Part shown: positions 53,630 to 62,407 of the stretch, piece by piece
Layout: every line of letters begins with the position of its first letter
Numbering within the stretch: position 1 is the stretch's first letter
From: Mesorhizobium_K sp040049215
GTDB lineage: Bacteria > Pseudomonadota > Alphaproteobacteria > Rhizobiales > Rhizobiaceae
Direction of reading: 5' to 3'
DNA: 64,000 nt
Assembly: GCF_040049215.1 (NCBI RefSeq)
Contig: NZ_JBDZDN010000001.1
Location: 1,798,001-1,862,000, forward strand
Program-made: the position numbers and the translations under genes
Notes under the pieces: model-generated
The model's input: only the letters and a program-made list of their open reading frames with translations
Database searches by the model: none
What the model was told of the DNA's origin: nothing

Positions 53630-53972
53630 TCCGCGTCGTTTCGACATCGCCCTTGATCTCGTCCTTCGGACGCTGTTCGGCGTTTCGGGCCAAAGTCTTG
53701 CCGAGTTCGCTAATGTCTCGCGGCACAAGAAGCTTCTCGAAGAGCACGAACTTGATCGCTGGCTGCTGTTTCTCGGCACTTTTCCTTTCGTGCCAGTCGA
53801 TCAGGACTATGTCGCGGCGGGTCTTGCAATGGCCCGCCGCTACCGGCTCAGCTACTACGACGCGGCGTTGCTTGGCGCGGCCGAGCGCCTCGGGGCGCCG
53901 GTTTTCTACACGGAAGACCTCAACCACGGCCAGGTCTACGGCACGGTCCGGGCAATTAATCCTTTCCTTTGA
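53556..53972 (+). CDS. PIN-domain ribonuclease toxin (VapC type)
   Basis: A 138-aa PIN domain with the expected acidic quartet: Asp11 (FLDSNVLLYAAS), Glu50 (SLAEFANV), Asp102 (SYYDAALLGAAE) and Asp121 (TEDLNHGQVY). VapC toxins cleave tRNA or rRNA and stall translation; the target here is unknown. Start overlaps the antitoxin gene, so translation is coupled. The intact quartet implies activity. sucD begins 28 bases after its stop, so the toxin and sucD may share a transcript. Confidence 0.88.
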   Translation: MPNEKIESFLDSNVLLYAASERTRDPRRFDIALDLVLRTLFGVSGQSLAEFANVSRHKKLLEEHELDRWLLFLGTFPFVPVDQDYVAAGLAMARRYRLSYYDAALLGAAERLGAPVFYTEDLNHGQVYGTVRAINPFL

Positions 53973-54000
53973 CAGCTGAATTGCAAGGACACATCGCTTC

Positions 54001-54897
54001 ATGTCCATTCTCGTCGACAAGAATACCAAGGTTCTCGTACAGGGCCTGACCGGCAACACCGGCTCGTTCCATACCGAGCAGGCGCTGGCCTATCACGGCA
54101 CCAAGATGGTCGGCGGCATTCACCCGAAAAAGGGCGGCACGTTCTGGGACGGCAGCGTCTCGCTGCCGATCTTCGCCACCGTCGCCGAGGGCAAGGCCAA
54201 GACCGGGGCAAATGCCTCGGTCGTCTATGTGCCGCCGGCCGGCGCCGCCGCGGCCATCATCGAGGCGATCGAGGCGGAAATCCCGCTCATAGTCTGCATC
54301 ACCGAGGGCATCCCGGTGATCGACATGATCAAGGTGAAGGCCAGGCTCGACCGCTCGGCATCGCGCCTCATTGGTCCGAACTGCCCCGGCGTGGTGACGC
54401 CCGACGAGTGCAAGATCGGCATCATGCCCGGCAACATCTTCCGCAAGGGTTCGGTGGGCGTTGTTTCGCGCTCGGGAACGCTTACCTATGAGGCAGTGTT
54501 CCAGACCACGAATGAAGGGCTCGGCCAGTCCACCGCCGTCGGCATCGGCGGCGATCCGGTCAAGGGCACGGAGTTCATCGACATATTGGAGATGTTCCTC
54601 GCCGACGACGAGACCAAGTCGATCATCATGATCGGCGAGATCGGCGGCTCGGCCGAGGAAGACGCGGCGCAGTTCCTGATCGACGAGGCAAAGCGCGGCA
54701 GGAAGAAGCCGATGGCCGGCTTCATCGCCGGACGCACGGCGCCTCCCGGCAGGACCATGGGTCACGCGGGCGCGGTGATCTCCGGCGGCAAGGGCGGCGC
54801 GGAAGACAAGATCGCGGCGATGGAGGCGGCGGGCATCAAGGTCTCGCCTTCGCCGGCGCGGCTGGGAAAGACCCTGGTCGAGGCGATCAAGGGATAA
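54001..54897 (+). CDS. sucD: succinyl-CoA synthetase, α subunit
   Basis: CoA-binding subunit of succinyl-CoA synthetase; partner of sucC. The 298-aa protein starts MSILVDKNTKVLVQGLTGNTG, has the CoA-binding domain with ASVVYVPPAGAAAAI, the GPNCPGVVTPDECKIGIMPG segment and the phosphorylated histidine in MGHAGAVISGG. It follows the VapC-like gene by 28 bases and precedes an inverted repeat and sucA. Confidence 0.97.
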   Translation: MSILVDKNTKVLVQGLTGNTGSFHTEQALAYHGTKMVGGIHPKKGGTFWDGSVSLPIFATVAEGKAKTGANASVVYVPPAGAAAAIIEAIEAEIPLIVCITEGIPVIDMIKVKARLDRSASRLIGPNCPGVVTPDECKIGIMPGNIFRKGSVGVVSRSGTLTYEAVFQTTNEGLGQSTAVGIGGDPVKGTEFIDILEMFLADDETKSIIMIGEIGGSAEEDAAQFLIDEAKRGRKKPMAGFIAGRTAPPGRTMGHAGAVISGGKGGAEDKIAAMEAAGIKVSPSPARLGKTLVEAIKG

Positions 54898-54906
54898 GAA
54901 ATCAGG

Positions 54907-54995
54907 GAGTAGGGAATAGTGAGCAGGGAAAAGCGAAGGTAAGGAACGCCGCGGCAAGGCGGTGCAGAACTGTAACCGATCACTATTCCCTACTC
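54907..54995. repeat. inverted repeat between sucD and sucA
   Basis: GAGTAGGGAATAGTGA (54907-54922) is the exact reverse complement of TCACTATTCCCTACTC (54980-54995): 16-bp perfect arms separated by 57 bases. It is AT-richer than its surroundings. A transcript across it would form a long hairpin within the suc operon. Confidence 0.85.
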
Positions 54996-55044
54996 TCTAT
55001 TCACTCCCCTCAAAGGAGACGGAGCGGCGCTCCGACAGGCAAAA

Positions 55045-58032
55045 ATGGCACGGCAAGATCAGGCCAACGACGAGTTCTCTCTCACCTCCTTTCTCTATGG
55101 CGGCAATGCCGACTATCTCGAGCAGCTGCAGGCTGCCTGGGAAGACGATCCGCAGTCGGTCGATCCGCAGTGGCAGGATTTCTTCGCCGCTCTGAAGGAC
55201 GACGCGATCGACGTCAGGAAGAACGCCAAGGGCGCGTCCTGGTCGAAGCCCTCATGGCCGATGCAGGCGAATGGCGAGCTGGTTTCGGCCCTCGACGGCG
55301 ACTGGGGCCTGGTCGAGAAGCACATCGAGAAGAAGGTCAAGGACAAGTCCGCGTCCGGCGGCGTGGCGCTCTCCGACGCCGACCTGCTGCAGGCGACGCG
55401 CGATTCGGTGCGCGCCATCATGATGATCCGCGCCTTCCGCATGCGCGGCCATCTGCACGCCAACCTCGACCCGCTGGGCATCGCCAAGCCGCTCGAGGAC
55501 TACAACGAACTGTCGCCGGAGAACTATGGCTTCACGGAAGCCGACCTCGACCGGCCGATCTTCATCGACCATGTGCTGGGGCTGGAATACGCCACCATCC
55601 GCCAGATGATGGACATCCTGAAGCGGACATACTGCTCCACGCTCGGCGTCGAATTCATGCACATCTCCGACCCCGAGGAGAAGGGCTGGATCCAGGAGCG
55701 CATAGAGGGGCCTGACAAGGGCATCGAGTTCTCCAAGCGCGGCAAGATCGCGATCCTGCAGAAGCTTATCGAATCGGAGGGCTTCGAGCAGTTCATCGAC
55801 GTCAAGTACAAGGGCACCAAACGTTTCGGGCTTGACGGCGGCGAGTCGCTGATCCCGGCGCTCGAGCAGATCATCAAGCGCGGCGGCGCGCTCGGCATGC
55901 GGGAGATCGTGCTCGGCATGGCCCATCGCGGCCGCCTGAACGTGCTCTCCCAGGTGATGGGAAAGCCGCACCGCGCCATCTTCCACGAATTCAAGGGCGG
56001 CTCCTACGCGCCTGACGACGTCGAGGGCTCGGGCGACGTCAAGTATCACCTCGGCGCTTCCTCCGACCGCGAGTTCGACGGCAACAAGGTGCATCTCTCG
56101 CTTACCGCCAATCCGTCGCACCTGGAGATCGTCAATCCGGTGGTGATGGGCAAGGCGCGCGCCAAGCAGGACCAGATATTCGGCCGCACGCGTGAGGAGA
56201 TCGTGCCGCTCGAGGAGCGCGCCAAGGTGCTGCCGCTGCTGCTGCACGGCGACGCCGCCTTCGCCGGCCAGGGCGTGGTGGCCGAGTGCCTCGGCCTGTC
56301 GGGCCTGCGCGGACACCGGGTCGCCGGCACGCTGCACTTCATCATCAACAACCAGATCGGCTTCACCACCAATCCGCGCTTCTCGCGGTCGTCGCCCTAT
56401 CCGTCCGACGTCGCCAAGATGATCGAGGCGCCGATCTTCCACGTGAACGGCGACGATCCGGAAGCCGTGGTCTACGCAGCCAAGGTGGCGACCGAGTTCC
56501 GCATGAAGTTCCACAAGCCCGTGGTGGTCGACATGTTCTGCTACCGCCGCTTCGGGCACAATGAGGGCGACGAGCCGGCCTTCACGCAGCCGATCATGTA
56601 CCGCAAGATCCGCACCCAGAAGACGACCGGCGCGATCTACGGCGAGCGGCTGGTCGCGGAGGGCCATATCACCCAGGAAGAGATAGACAGGATGCGGGCC
56701 GACTGGCGCGCGCATCTGGAATCGGAATGGGAAGTGGGACAGGCCTACAAGCCCAACAAGGCCGACTGGCTGGACGGCGCCTGGTCGGGCCTGAGGGCCG
56801 CCGACAACGAGGACGAGCTCAGGCGCGGCAAGACCGCCGTGCCGGTCAAGACGCTGAAGGAGATCGGCAAGAAGCTCACCGACGTGCCAAAGGATTTCGA
56901 GGTCCACAGGACGATCGGCCGCTTCCTCGAGACGCGGCGCGGCATGATCGACACCGGCGAGGGCATCGACTGGTCTACCGCCGAAGCGCTCGCTCTCGCC
57001 TCTATCCTGCTCGACGGCAACCCGGTCAGGCTGTCCGGGCAGGATTCGGAGCGCGGCACCTTCTCGCAGCGCCATTCCGTGCTCTACGACCAGCGCGACG
57101 AGACGCGCTACATCCCGCTAAACAACCTCTCGGCGGCGCAGGCCGGCTTCGAGGTGATCAACTCGATGCTGTCGGAAGAGGCCGTGCTCGGCTTCGAATA
57201 TGGCTACTCGCTGGCGCAGCCCAACGCGCTGACGCTGTGGGAGGCGCAGTTCGGCGATTTCGCCAACGGCGCGCAGGTGGTGTTCGATCAGTTCATCTCC
57301 AGCGGCGAGCGCAAGTGGCTGAGGATGTCTGGCCTCGTCTGCCTCTTGCCGCACGGCTATGAGGGGCAGGGTCCCGAGCATTCCTCGGCTAGGCTGGAGC
57401 GCTTCCTGCAGCTCTGCGCGGAAGACAATATGCAGGTCGCGAACTGCACGACGCCGGCGAACTACTTCCACATCCTGCGCCGGCAGATGAAGCGTGACTT
57501 CCGCAAGCCGCTGATCCTGATGACGCCGAAGTCGCTGCTGCGCCACAAGCGCGCCGTGTCGACGCTGGCCGAGATGTCTGGCGAATCGGCCTTCCACCGC
57601 CTGCTCTGGGACGACGCGCAACTGCTCGGCAACCAGCAGGTCAAGCTGGTCAAGGACTCCAAGATCCGCCGCGTCGTGCTGTGCTCGGGCAAGGTCTATT
57701 ACGACCTCTACGAGGAACGCGAGAAGCGCGGCATCAACGACGTCTACCTGCTGCGCGTCGAGCAGCTCTATCCGTTCCCGGCCAAGGCGCTGATCACCGA
57801 GCTCAGCCGCTTCCGCAACGCCGAGATGGCGTGGTGCCAGGAGGAGCCCAAGAACATGGGAGCCTGGTCCTTCATCGACCCCTATCTCGAATGGGTGCTC
57901 GCCCATATCGACGCCAAGCACCAGCGCGTGCGCTATACCGGCCGCCCGGCGGCGGCCTCGCCCGCCACCGGCCTGATGTCGAAGCATTTGGCGCAGATCG
58001 CCGCTTTCCTCGAAGACGCGCTCGGCGAATAG
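55045..58032 (+). CDS. sucA: 2-oxoglutarate dehydrogenase E1 component
   Basis: Thiamine-diphosphate-dependent decarboxylase of the 2-oxoglutarate dehydrogenase complex. The 995-aa length is standard. It opens FSLTSFLYGGNADYLEQLQ, has EIVLGMAHRGRLNVL and GDAAFAGQGVVAECL in the ThDP domain, and the C-terminal segment EEPKNMGAWSFI. sucB follows 40 bases later. Confidence 0.97.
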   Translation: MARQDQANDEFSLTSFLYGGNADYLEQLQAAWEDDPQSVDPQWQDFFAALKDDAIDVRKNAKGASWSKPSWPMQANGELVSALDGDWGLVEKHIEKKVKDKSASGGVALSDADLLQATRDSVRAIMMIRAFRMRGHLHANLDPLGIAKPLEDYNELSPENYGFTEADLDRPIFIDHVLGLEYATIRQMMDILKRTYCSTLGVEFMHISDPEEKGWIQERIEGPDKGIEFSKRGKIAILQKLIESEGFEQFIDVKYKGTKRFGLDGGESLIPALEQIIKRGGALGMREIVLGMAHRGRLNVLSQVMGKPHRAIFHEFKGGSYAPDDVEGSGDVKYHLGASSDREFDGNKVHLSLTANPSHLEIVNPVVMGKARAKQDQIFGRTREEIVPLEERAKVLPLLLHGDAAFAGQGVVAECLGLSGLRGHRVAGTLHFIINNQIGFTTNPRFSRSSPYPSDVAKMIEAPIFHVNGDDPEAVVYAAKVATEFRMKFHKPVVVDMFCYRRFGHNEGDEPAFTQPIMYRKIRTQKTTGAIYGERLVAEGHITQEEIDRMRADWRAHLESEWEVGQAYKPNKADWLDGAWSGLRAADNEDELRRGKTAVPVKTLKEIGKKLTDVPKDFEVHRTIGRFLETRRGMIDTGEGIDWSTAEALALASILLDGNPVRLSGQDSERGTFSQRHSVLYDQRDETRYIPLNNLSAAQAGFEVINSMLSEEAVLGFEYGYSLAQPNALTLWEAQFGDFANGAQVVFDQFISSGERKWLRMSGLVCLLPHGYEGQGPEHSSARLERFLQLCAEDNMQVANCTTPANYFHILRRQMKRDFRKPLILMTPKSLLRHKRAVSTLAEMSGESAFHRLLWDDAQLLGNQQVKLVKDSKIRRVVLCSGKVYYDLYEEREKRGINDVYLLRVEQLYPFPAKALITELSRFRNAEMAWCQEEPKNMGAWSFIDPYLEWVLAHIDAKHQRVRYTGRPAAASPATGLMSKHLAQIAAFLEDALGE

Positions 58033-58072
58033 CTAGAAACCAAGGCAGAACGGACAGGCAGGACCAGAAACG

Positions 58073-59380
58073 ATGGCTACCGAAATCCGCGTTCCCACCC
58101 TCGGCGAATCCGTCACCGAGGCCACCGTCGGCAAGTGGTTCAAGAAGGTGGGCGACGCCATTGCCGCCGACGAGCCCATCGTGGAGCTGGAAACCGACAA
58201 GGTGACCGTCGAGGTGCCGGCGCCTTCGGCCGGCACGCTGAGCGAGATAACCGTCGCGGAGGGCGACACGGTCGGGCTCGGCGCGCTGCTCGGCCAGATT
58301 TCCGCGGGCGCGGCCGCATCGGCAAAACCGGCTGCCAAGGCCGACGTAAAAACCGAGGCCAAGCCGGCGACCGTTGCGCAGGCCGCGGGGGCGTCTGGCG
58401 CCGACACCATGAAGGAGGCGGCCAAGAAGACGGCGGCCGTTGCCGGCGACGCCGGCGCGGTGGAAGAACGCAAGGCGCCGCCGGCGCCCGCCGCCGCCAA
58501 GCTGCTCGCGGAAGCCAACCTGTCGGTCGATCAGGTGACGGGATCGGGCAGGCGCGGGCAGGTTCTGAAGGGCGACGTGCTCGACGCCGTCGCCAAGGGC
58601 GCCCCGTCCCAGCCGGTCGAGACGCCGCGCGTGGCGGAGGTCGCCAAGGCGGCGCCTGCGCTATCTTCGAGCGACGACGCTTCGCGCGAGGAGCGCGTGA
58701 AGATGACGCGGCTGCGCCAGACCATCGCGCGCCGGCTCAAGGAAGCGCAGTCCACCGCGGCGATGCTGACGACCTTCAACGAGGTCGACATGTCGGCTGT
58801 CATGGCGATGCGGACCAAATACAAGGATGTCTTCGAGAAGAAGCACGGCGTGAAGCTCGGCTTCATGGGCTTCTTCACCAAGGCGGTGACGCATGCGCTG
58901 AAGGAAATCCCTTCGGTCAATGCCGAGATCGACGGCACCGACATCGTCTACAAGAACTATGCCCATATCGGCGTCGCCGTCGGCACCGACAAGGGCCTGG
59001 TCGTGCCTGTCGTGCGCGACGCCGACCAGATGTCCATCGCCGGGATCGAGAAGGAGATCGGCAGGCTCGGGCTCGCGGCGCGCGACGGCAAGCTGTCGGT
59101 CGCCGATATGCAGGGCGGCACGTTCACGATTTCGAACGGCGGCGTCTACGGCTCCCTGATGTCGACGCCGATCCTCAATGCGCCGCAGTCCGGCATTCTC
59201 GGCATGCACAAGATCCAGGACCGGCCGGTCGTGGTCGGCGGCCAGATCGTCATCCGCCCGATGATGTATCTGGCGCTCTCTTACGACCACCGCATCGTCG
59301 ACGGCAAGGAAGCGGTGACCTTCCTGGTCCGCGTCAAGGAGAGCCTGGAGGATCCGGAACGTCTGGTGCTCGATCTCTGA
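58073..59380 (+). CDS. sucB: dihydrolipoyllysine succinyltransferase (E2)
   Basis: Core of the 2-oxoglutarate dehydrogenase complex. The 435-aa protein has one lipoyl domain (residues 2-77) with the lipoylated Lys in ELETDKVTVEV, an Ala/Lys linker, a peripheral subunit-binding domain (about 140-180, AAKLLAEANLSVDQV) and a catalytic acyltransferase domain ending with the active site SYDHRIVDGKEA. MAPEG and SDR genes lie between it and lpd. Confidence 0.97.
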   Translation: MATEIRVPTLGESVTEATVGKWFKKVGDAIAADEPIVELETDKVTVEVPAPSAGTLSEITVAEGDTVGLGALLGQISAGAAASAKPAAKADVKTEAKPATVAQAAGASGADTMKEAAKKTAAVAGDAGAVEERKAPPAPAAAKLLAEANLSVDQVTGSGRRGQVLKGDVLDAVAKGAPSQPVETPRVAEVAKAAPALSSSDDASREERVKMTRLRQTIARRLKEAQSTAAMLTTFNEVDMSAVMAMRTKYKDVFEKKHGVKLGFMGFFTKAVTHALKEIPSVNAEIDGTDIVYKNYAHIGVAVGTDKGLVVPVVRDADQMSIAGIEKEIGRLGLAARDGKLSVADMQGGTFTISNGGVYGSLMSTPILNAPQSGILGMHKIQDRPVVVGGQIVIRPMMYLALSYDHRIVDGKEAVTFLVRVKESLEDPERLVLDL

Positions 59381-59492
59381 GTAGAATTGCTTCACTGCGT
59401 TCGCGGCCTTTCGAGATAGGCAGCTTTGAAACGACATTCGCCTGCAACTGTCTCTAAAGCGAAGCGCCGCTTCGCGTGAGGAAGGTGATGAC

Positions 59493-59897
59493 ATGGAAGC
59501 CGCTGCCGCATCGACTGAAATCTGGATTCTCGGCTGGAGCGCCGTGCTGCTGCTCGTGCAGGTGGTCGCCCAGGCTACCGCCGCCTCGGACCTCGGGCCG
59601 ACCTATCTTTTCAGCCCGCGCGACGAGCCGCGCGAGTCCAAAAGCGTCGTCGCCCGCCGGCTCTACCGGGCGCTGAAGAACCTGCTCGAAACCTACCCGG
59701 CCTTCATCGCGATCGTCGTCGCGCTTGTCGTCACCGGCAAGACAGGAGGCCTGGCCGCCACCGGTGCGTGGCTGTGGCTGGCTGCCCGCGTGGTCTATGT
59801 GTTGATTTACGCGGCAGGTATTCCCGTGGTGCGCACGCTGGTCTGGCTGGCGTCGATCGTCGGCCTTGTGCTGATGCTGATCGGGTTGATGACCTGA
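59493..59897 (+). CDS. MAPEG family membrane protein
   Basis: A 134-aa four-helix membrane protein with an internal RRLYRALKNLLETYPAFIAI segment, the Arg/Asn/Glu pattern conserved in MAPEG family proteins. MAPEG covers glutathione transferases and peroxidases acting on lipids or xenobiotics. The substrate cannot be told. The gene is between sucB and the SDR gene, so it is likely co-transcribed with the TCA genes, but a metabolic link is not evident. Confidence 0.85.
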   Translation: MEAAAASTEIWILGWSAVLLLVQVVAQATAASDLGPTYLFSPRDEPRESKSVVARRLYRALKNLLETYPAFIAIVVALVVTGKTGGLAATGAWLWLAARVVYVLIYAAGIPVVRTLVWLASIVGLVLMLIGLMT

Positions 59898-59913
59898 CGG
59901 GGCACCGGTCGAG

Positions 59914-60669
59914 ATGAGCGGGGCACGAAAAATTCTGCTCGTCACCGGCGGCGGCCGTGGCATCGGCGCGGCGACGTGCCGGCTAGGCGCCGCCGCGGGC
60001 TACCGCGTGGCGGTCAACTACGTATCCAACCACGCCGCGGCCGGAACGCTCGTCGAATCGATCCGGCAGGCGGGAGGAGAGGCCATCGCGGTGAAGGCCG
60101 ACATGGCCAGCGAGTCGGACATCCTGACCATGTTCGAAACGGTCGACCGCGCCTTCGGGCGGCTCGATGCGCTGGTCAACAATGCCGGCGTCATCGACGT
60201 GCTTTCGCGCGTCGAAGAGATGAGCGCCGCCCGCATCGATCGGATGATGCGCGTCAATGTGACCGGCCCGATGCTTTGCGCCCGCGAGGCGGTGAAGCGC
60301 ATGTCGACGAGACACGGTGGCAAGGGCGGCGCGATCGTCAATGTGTCGTCGATGGTTGCGGTGCTCGGCGCGGCCAACCAGTATGTCGACTACGCGGCGT
60401 CCAAGGGCGCGATCGATACGTTCACCATAGGCTTGGCGCGCGAAGTGGTCGCCGAAGGCATCCGCGTCAATGCGGTTCGGCCCGGCTTCGTCGATACCGA
60501 CATCCACGCAAGCTCGGGCGACTCCGATCGGTTGAGATCGGTTCTGGACATTTTGCCGATGAAAAGGCCTGCGACTGCCGAAGAAGTTGCGCGCTCGATT
60601 GTCTTTCTTCTGTCGGAGGATTCATCCTATACGACAGGCGCAATCCTGAATGTAAGCGGCGGCCGCTAG
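59914..60669 (+). CDS. SDR family oxidoreductase
   Basis: A 251-aa short-chain dehydrogenase/reductase with cofactor motif TGGGRGIG near residues 11-18, the NNAG motif, catalytic Ser in VNVSSM and YAASK (Tyr/Lys). The N-terminal glycine motif and basic context suggest NADP(H). It resembles FabG-like or glucose dehydrogenase-like SDRs; substrate unknown. It begins 16 bases after the MAPEG gene and ends 22 bases before lpd. Confidence 0.9.
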   Translation: MSGARKILLVTGGGRGIGAATCRLGAAAGYRVAVNYVSNHAAAGTLVESIRQAGGEAIAVKADMASESDILTMFETVDRAFGRLDALVNNAGVIDVLSRVEEMSAARIDRMMRVNVTGPMLCAREAVKRMSTRHGGKGGAIVNVSSMVAVLGAANQYVDYAASKGAIDTFTIGLAREVVAEGIRVNAVRPGFVDTDIHASSGDSDRLRSVLDILPMKRPATAEEVARSIVFLLSEDSSYTTGAILNVSGGR

Positions 60670-60691
60670 GCCGGATACGAGGAACAACAGC

Positions 60692-62098
60692 ATGGCTTAT
60701 GATGTCGTCGTCATCGGAACCGGTCCGGGCGGATATGTCTGCGCCATCAAGGCCGCGCAGCTCGGCCTGAAGACGGCGGTCGTGGAGAAGAACGCGACGC
60801 TCGGCGGCACCTGCGTCAACATCGGCTGCATCCCGTCCAAGGCGCTGCTTTACGCATCCGAGATGTTTGCCGAAGCGCAGCATTCCTTCCCGGCGCTCGG
60901 GGTCGAGGTCGGCAAGCCGAAGCTCAACCTGAAGCAGATGCTGGCGCACAAGGACGTGACGGTCGAGCAGAACGTCAAGGGCCTCGATTTCCTGATGAAG
61001 AAGAACAAGATCGACGTCCATCGCGGCGCCGGCAGGATCATTGCAGCCGGAAAGATCTTGGTGACGGGCGAGGACGGCAAGACGGAAGAAATCGAGACGA
61101 AGAATATCGTCATCGCCACCGGCTCGGATGTTGCCGGCATTCCGGGCGTCGATGTTGTGTTCGACGAGAAGGTGGTCGTGTCGTCGACCGGCGCGCTCTC
61201 CTTCGACAAGGTGCCGGCGAGCCTCGTGGTGGTCGGCGGCGGCGTCATCGGCCTGGAGCTCGGCTCGGTCTGGGCGCGGCTTGGCGCCAAGGTCACCGTG
61301 GTCGAGTTCCTCGACACCATCCTCGGCGGCATGGACGGCGAGGTCGCCAAACAGTTCCAGCGCATGCTCGCCAAGCAGGGTTTCGACTTCAGGCTCGGCT
61401 GCAAGGTCACCGGCGTGAAGAAGGCGAAGAAGGGCGCGTCCGTCACCTTCGAGCCGGTAAAGGGCGGTGCGGCGGAGACGGTCGAGGCGGACGCCGTGCT
61501 GATCGCGACCGGCCGCAAGCCTTATACCGAGGGGCTCGGTCTTGCCGAGGCCGGCGTCGGGCTTGACGAGCGCGGGCGTGTGAAAACCGACGGCCATTTC
61601 CAGACGAACGTGCCGGGCATCTATGCGATCGGCGACGTGATCGCCGGGCCGATGCTCGCCCACAAGGCGGAGGACGAGGGCGTCGCGGTGGCCGAGATCA
61701 TCGCCGGCCAGGCCGGCCACGTGAACTACGATGTCATCCCGAGCGTCGTCTACACCAGCCCGGAGATCGCCTCGGTCGGCAAGACCGAGGAGGAACTGAA
61801 GAAGGCCGGGATCGAATACAAGGCCGGGAAATTCCCCTTTTCCGCCAATGGCCGTGCGCGCGCCATGCTGCACACCGAGGGCTTCGTGAAGATCCTCGCC
61901 GACAAGGCGACCGACCGGGTGCTCGGCGCCCATATCGTCGGTTTCGGCGCCGGCGAGATGATCCATGAAGCCGCCGTGCTGATGGAGTTCGGCGGCTCGT
62001 CGGAGGATCTTGCGCGCACCTGCCACGCCCATCCGACCATGTCAGAATCGGTCAAGGAAGCGGCGCTCGCCACTTTCTTCAAGTCGATCCACATCTGA
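60692..62098 (+). CDS. lpdA: dihydrolipoyl dehydrogenase (E3)
   Basis: Reoxidises dihydrolipoamide for 2-oxoglutarate dehydrogenase. The 468-aa flavoprotein has the FAD motif GTGPGGYV, the redox disulfide GGTCVNIGCIPSK, an NAD motif GGGVIGLELGSVW and the C-terminal base pair HAHPTMSE. Genetic linkage to sucAB makes it the E3 of this complex, though other complexes may share it. It is the last gene of the cluster; a weak hairpin lies 7 bases after its stop. Confidence 0.96.
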   Translation: MAYDVVVIGTGPGGYVCAIKAAQLGLKTAVVEKNATLGGTCVNIGCIPSKALLYASEMFAEAQHSFPALGVEVGKPKLNLKQMLAHKDVTVEQNVKGLDFLMKKNKIDVHRGAGRIIAAGKILVTGEDGKTEEIETKNIVIATGSDVAGIPGVDVVFDEKVVVSSTGALSFDKVPASLVVVGGGVIGLELGSVWARLGAKVTVVEFLDTILGGMDGEVAKQFQRMLAKQGFDFRLGCKVTGVKKAKKGASVTFEPVKGGAAETVEADAVLIATGRKPYTEGLGLAEAGVGLDERGRVKTDGHFQTNVPGIYAIGDVIAGPMLAHKAEDEGVAVAEIIAGQAGHVNYDVIPSVVYTSPEIASVGKTEEELKKAGIEYKAGKFPFSANGRARAMLHTEGFVKILADKATDRVLGAHIVGFGAGEMIHEAAVLMEFGGSSEDLARTCHAHPTMSESVKEAALATFFKSIHI

Positions 62099-62104
62099 AC
62101 GGGT

Positions 62105-62122
62105 CTTCCCGCCTTTGCGGGA
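62105..62122 (+). terminator. weak hairpin after lpd
   Basis: TTCCCGC-CTTT-GCGGGAA has 7-bp perfect arms starting 7 bases after the stop, followed by TTGAAAG but no T-tract. Confidence 0.4.
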
Positions 62123-62181
62123 ATTGAAAGCTCCTGCAACGTAAGGTAGAGGTAGTGTGGCGATCCACCGGGATACGCAAG

Positions 62182-62199
62182 CTGCCGCACCTGCGGCAG
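62182..62199. promoter_or_regulatory. perfect 18-bp dyad upstream of the RND adaptor gene
   Basis: CTGCCGCA-CC-TGCGGCAG has 8-bp perfect arms with a 2-base centre. It lies in the 309-bp gap between lpd and the efflux adaptor, about 210 bases before its ATG, and could be an operator for a pump regulator. TATATT at about 62240 may be part of a promoter. No protein gene is convincing in this gap. Confidence 0.4.
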
Positions 62200-62407
62200 G
62201 AGGCGTGTCAGGAGGTGATCGTCCCATCAGCTTTTCTGACTATATTGCGGTGCAAACTTGATGTAAGAGTCGCCGCCCTCTCTGCATGTACCCGGCGGAG
62301 CGGAATCGAATCGTTTGAACTCGGTGCGGCGCGGACCCATATCGAACATCATCGTCCGGGCTCGACCTTGCCTTGGGCGAGACCTGCGCAAGCGGATTAA
62401 GTTGGCA

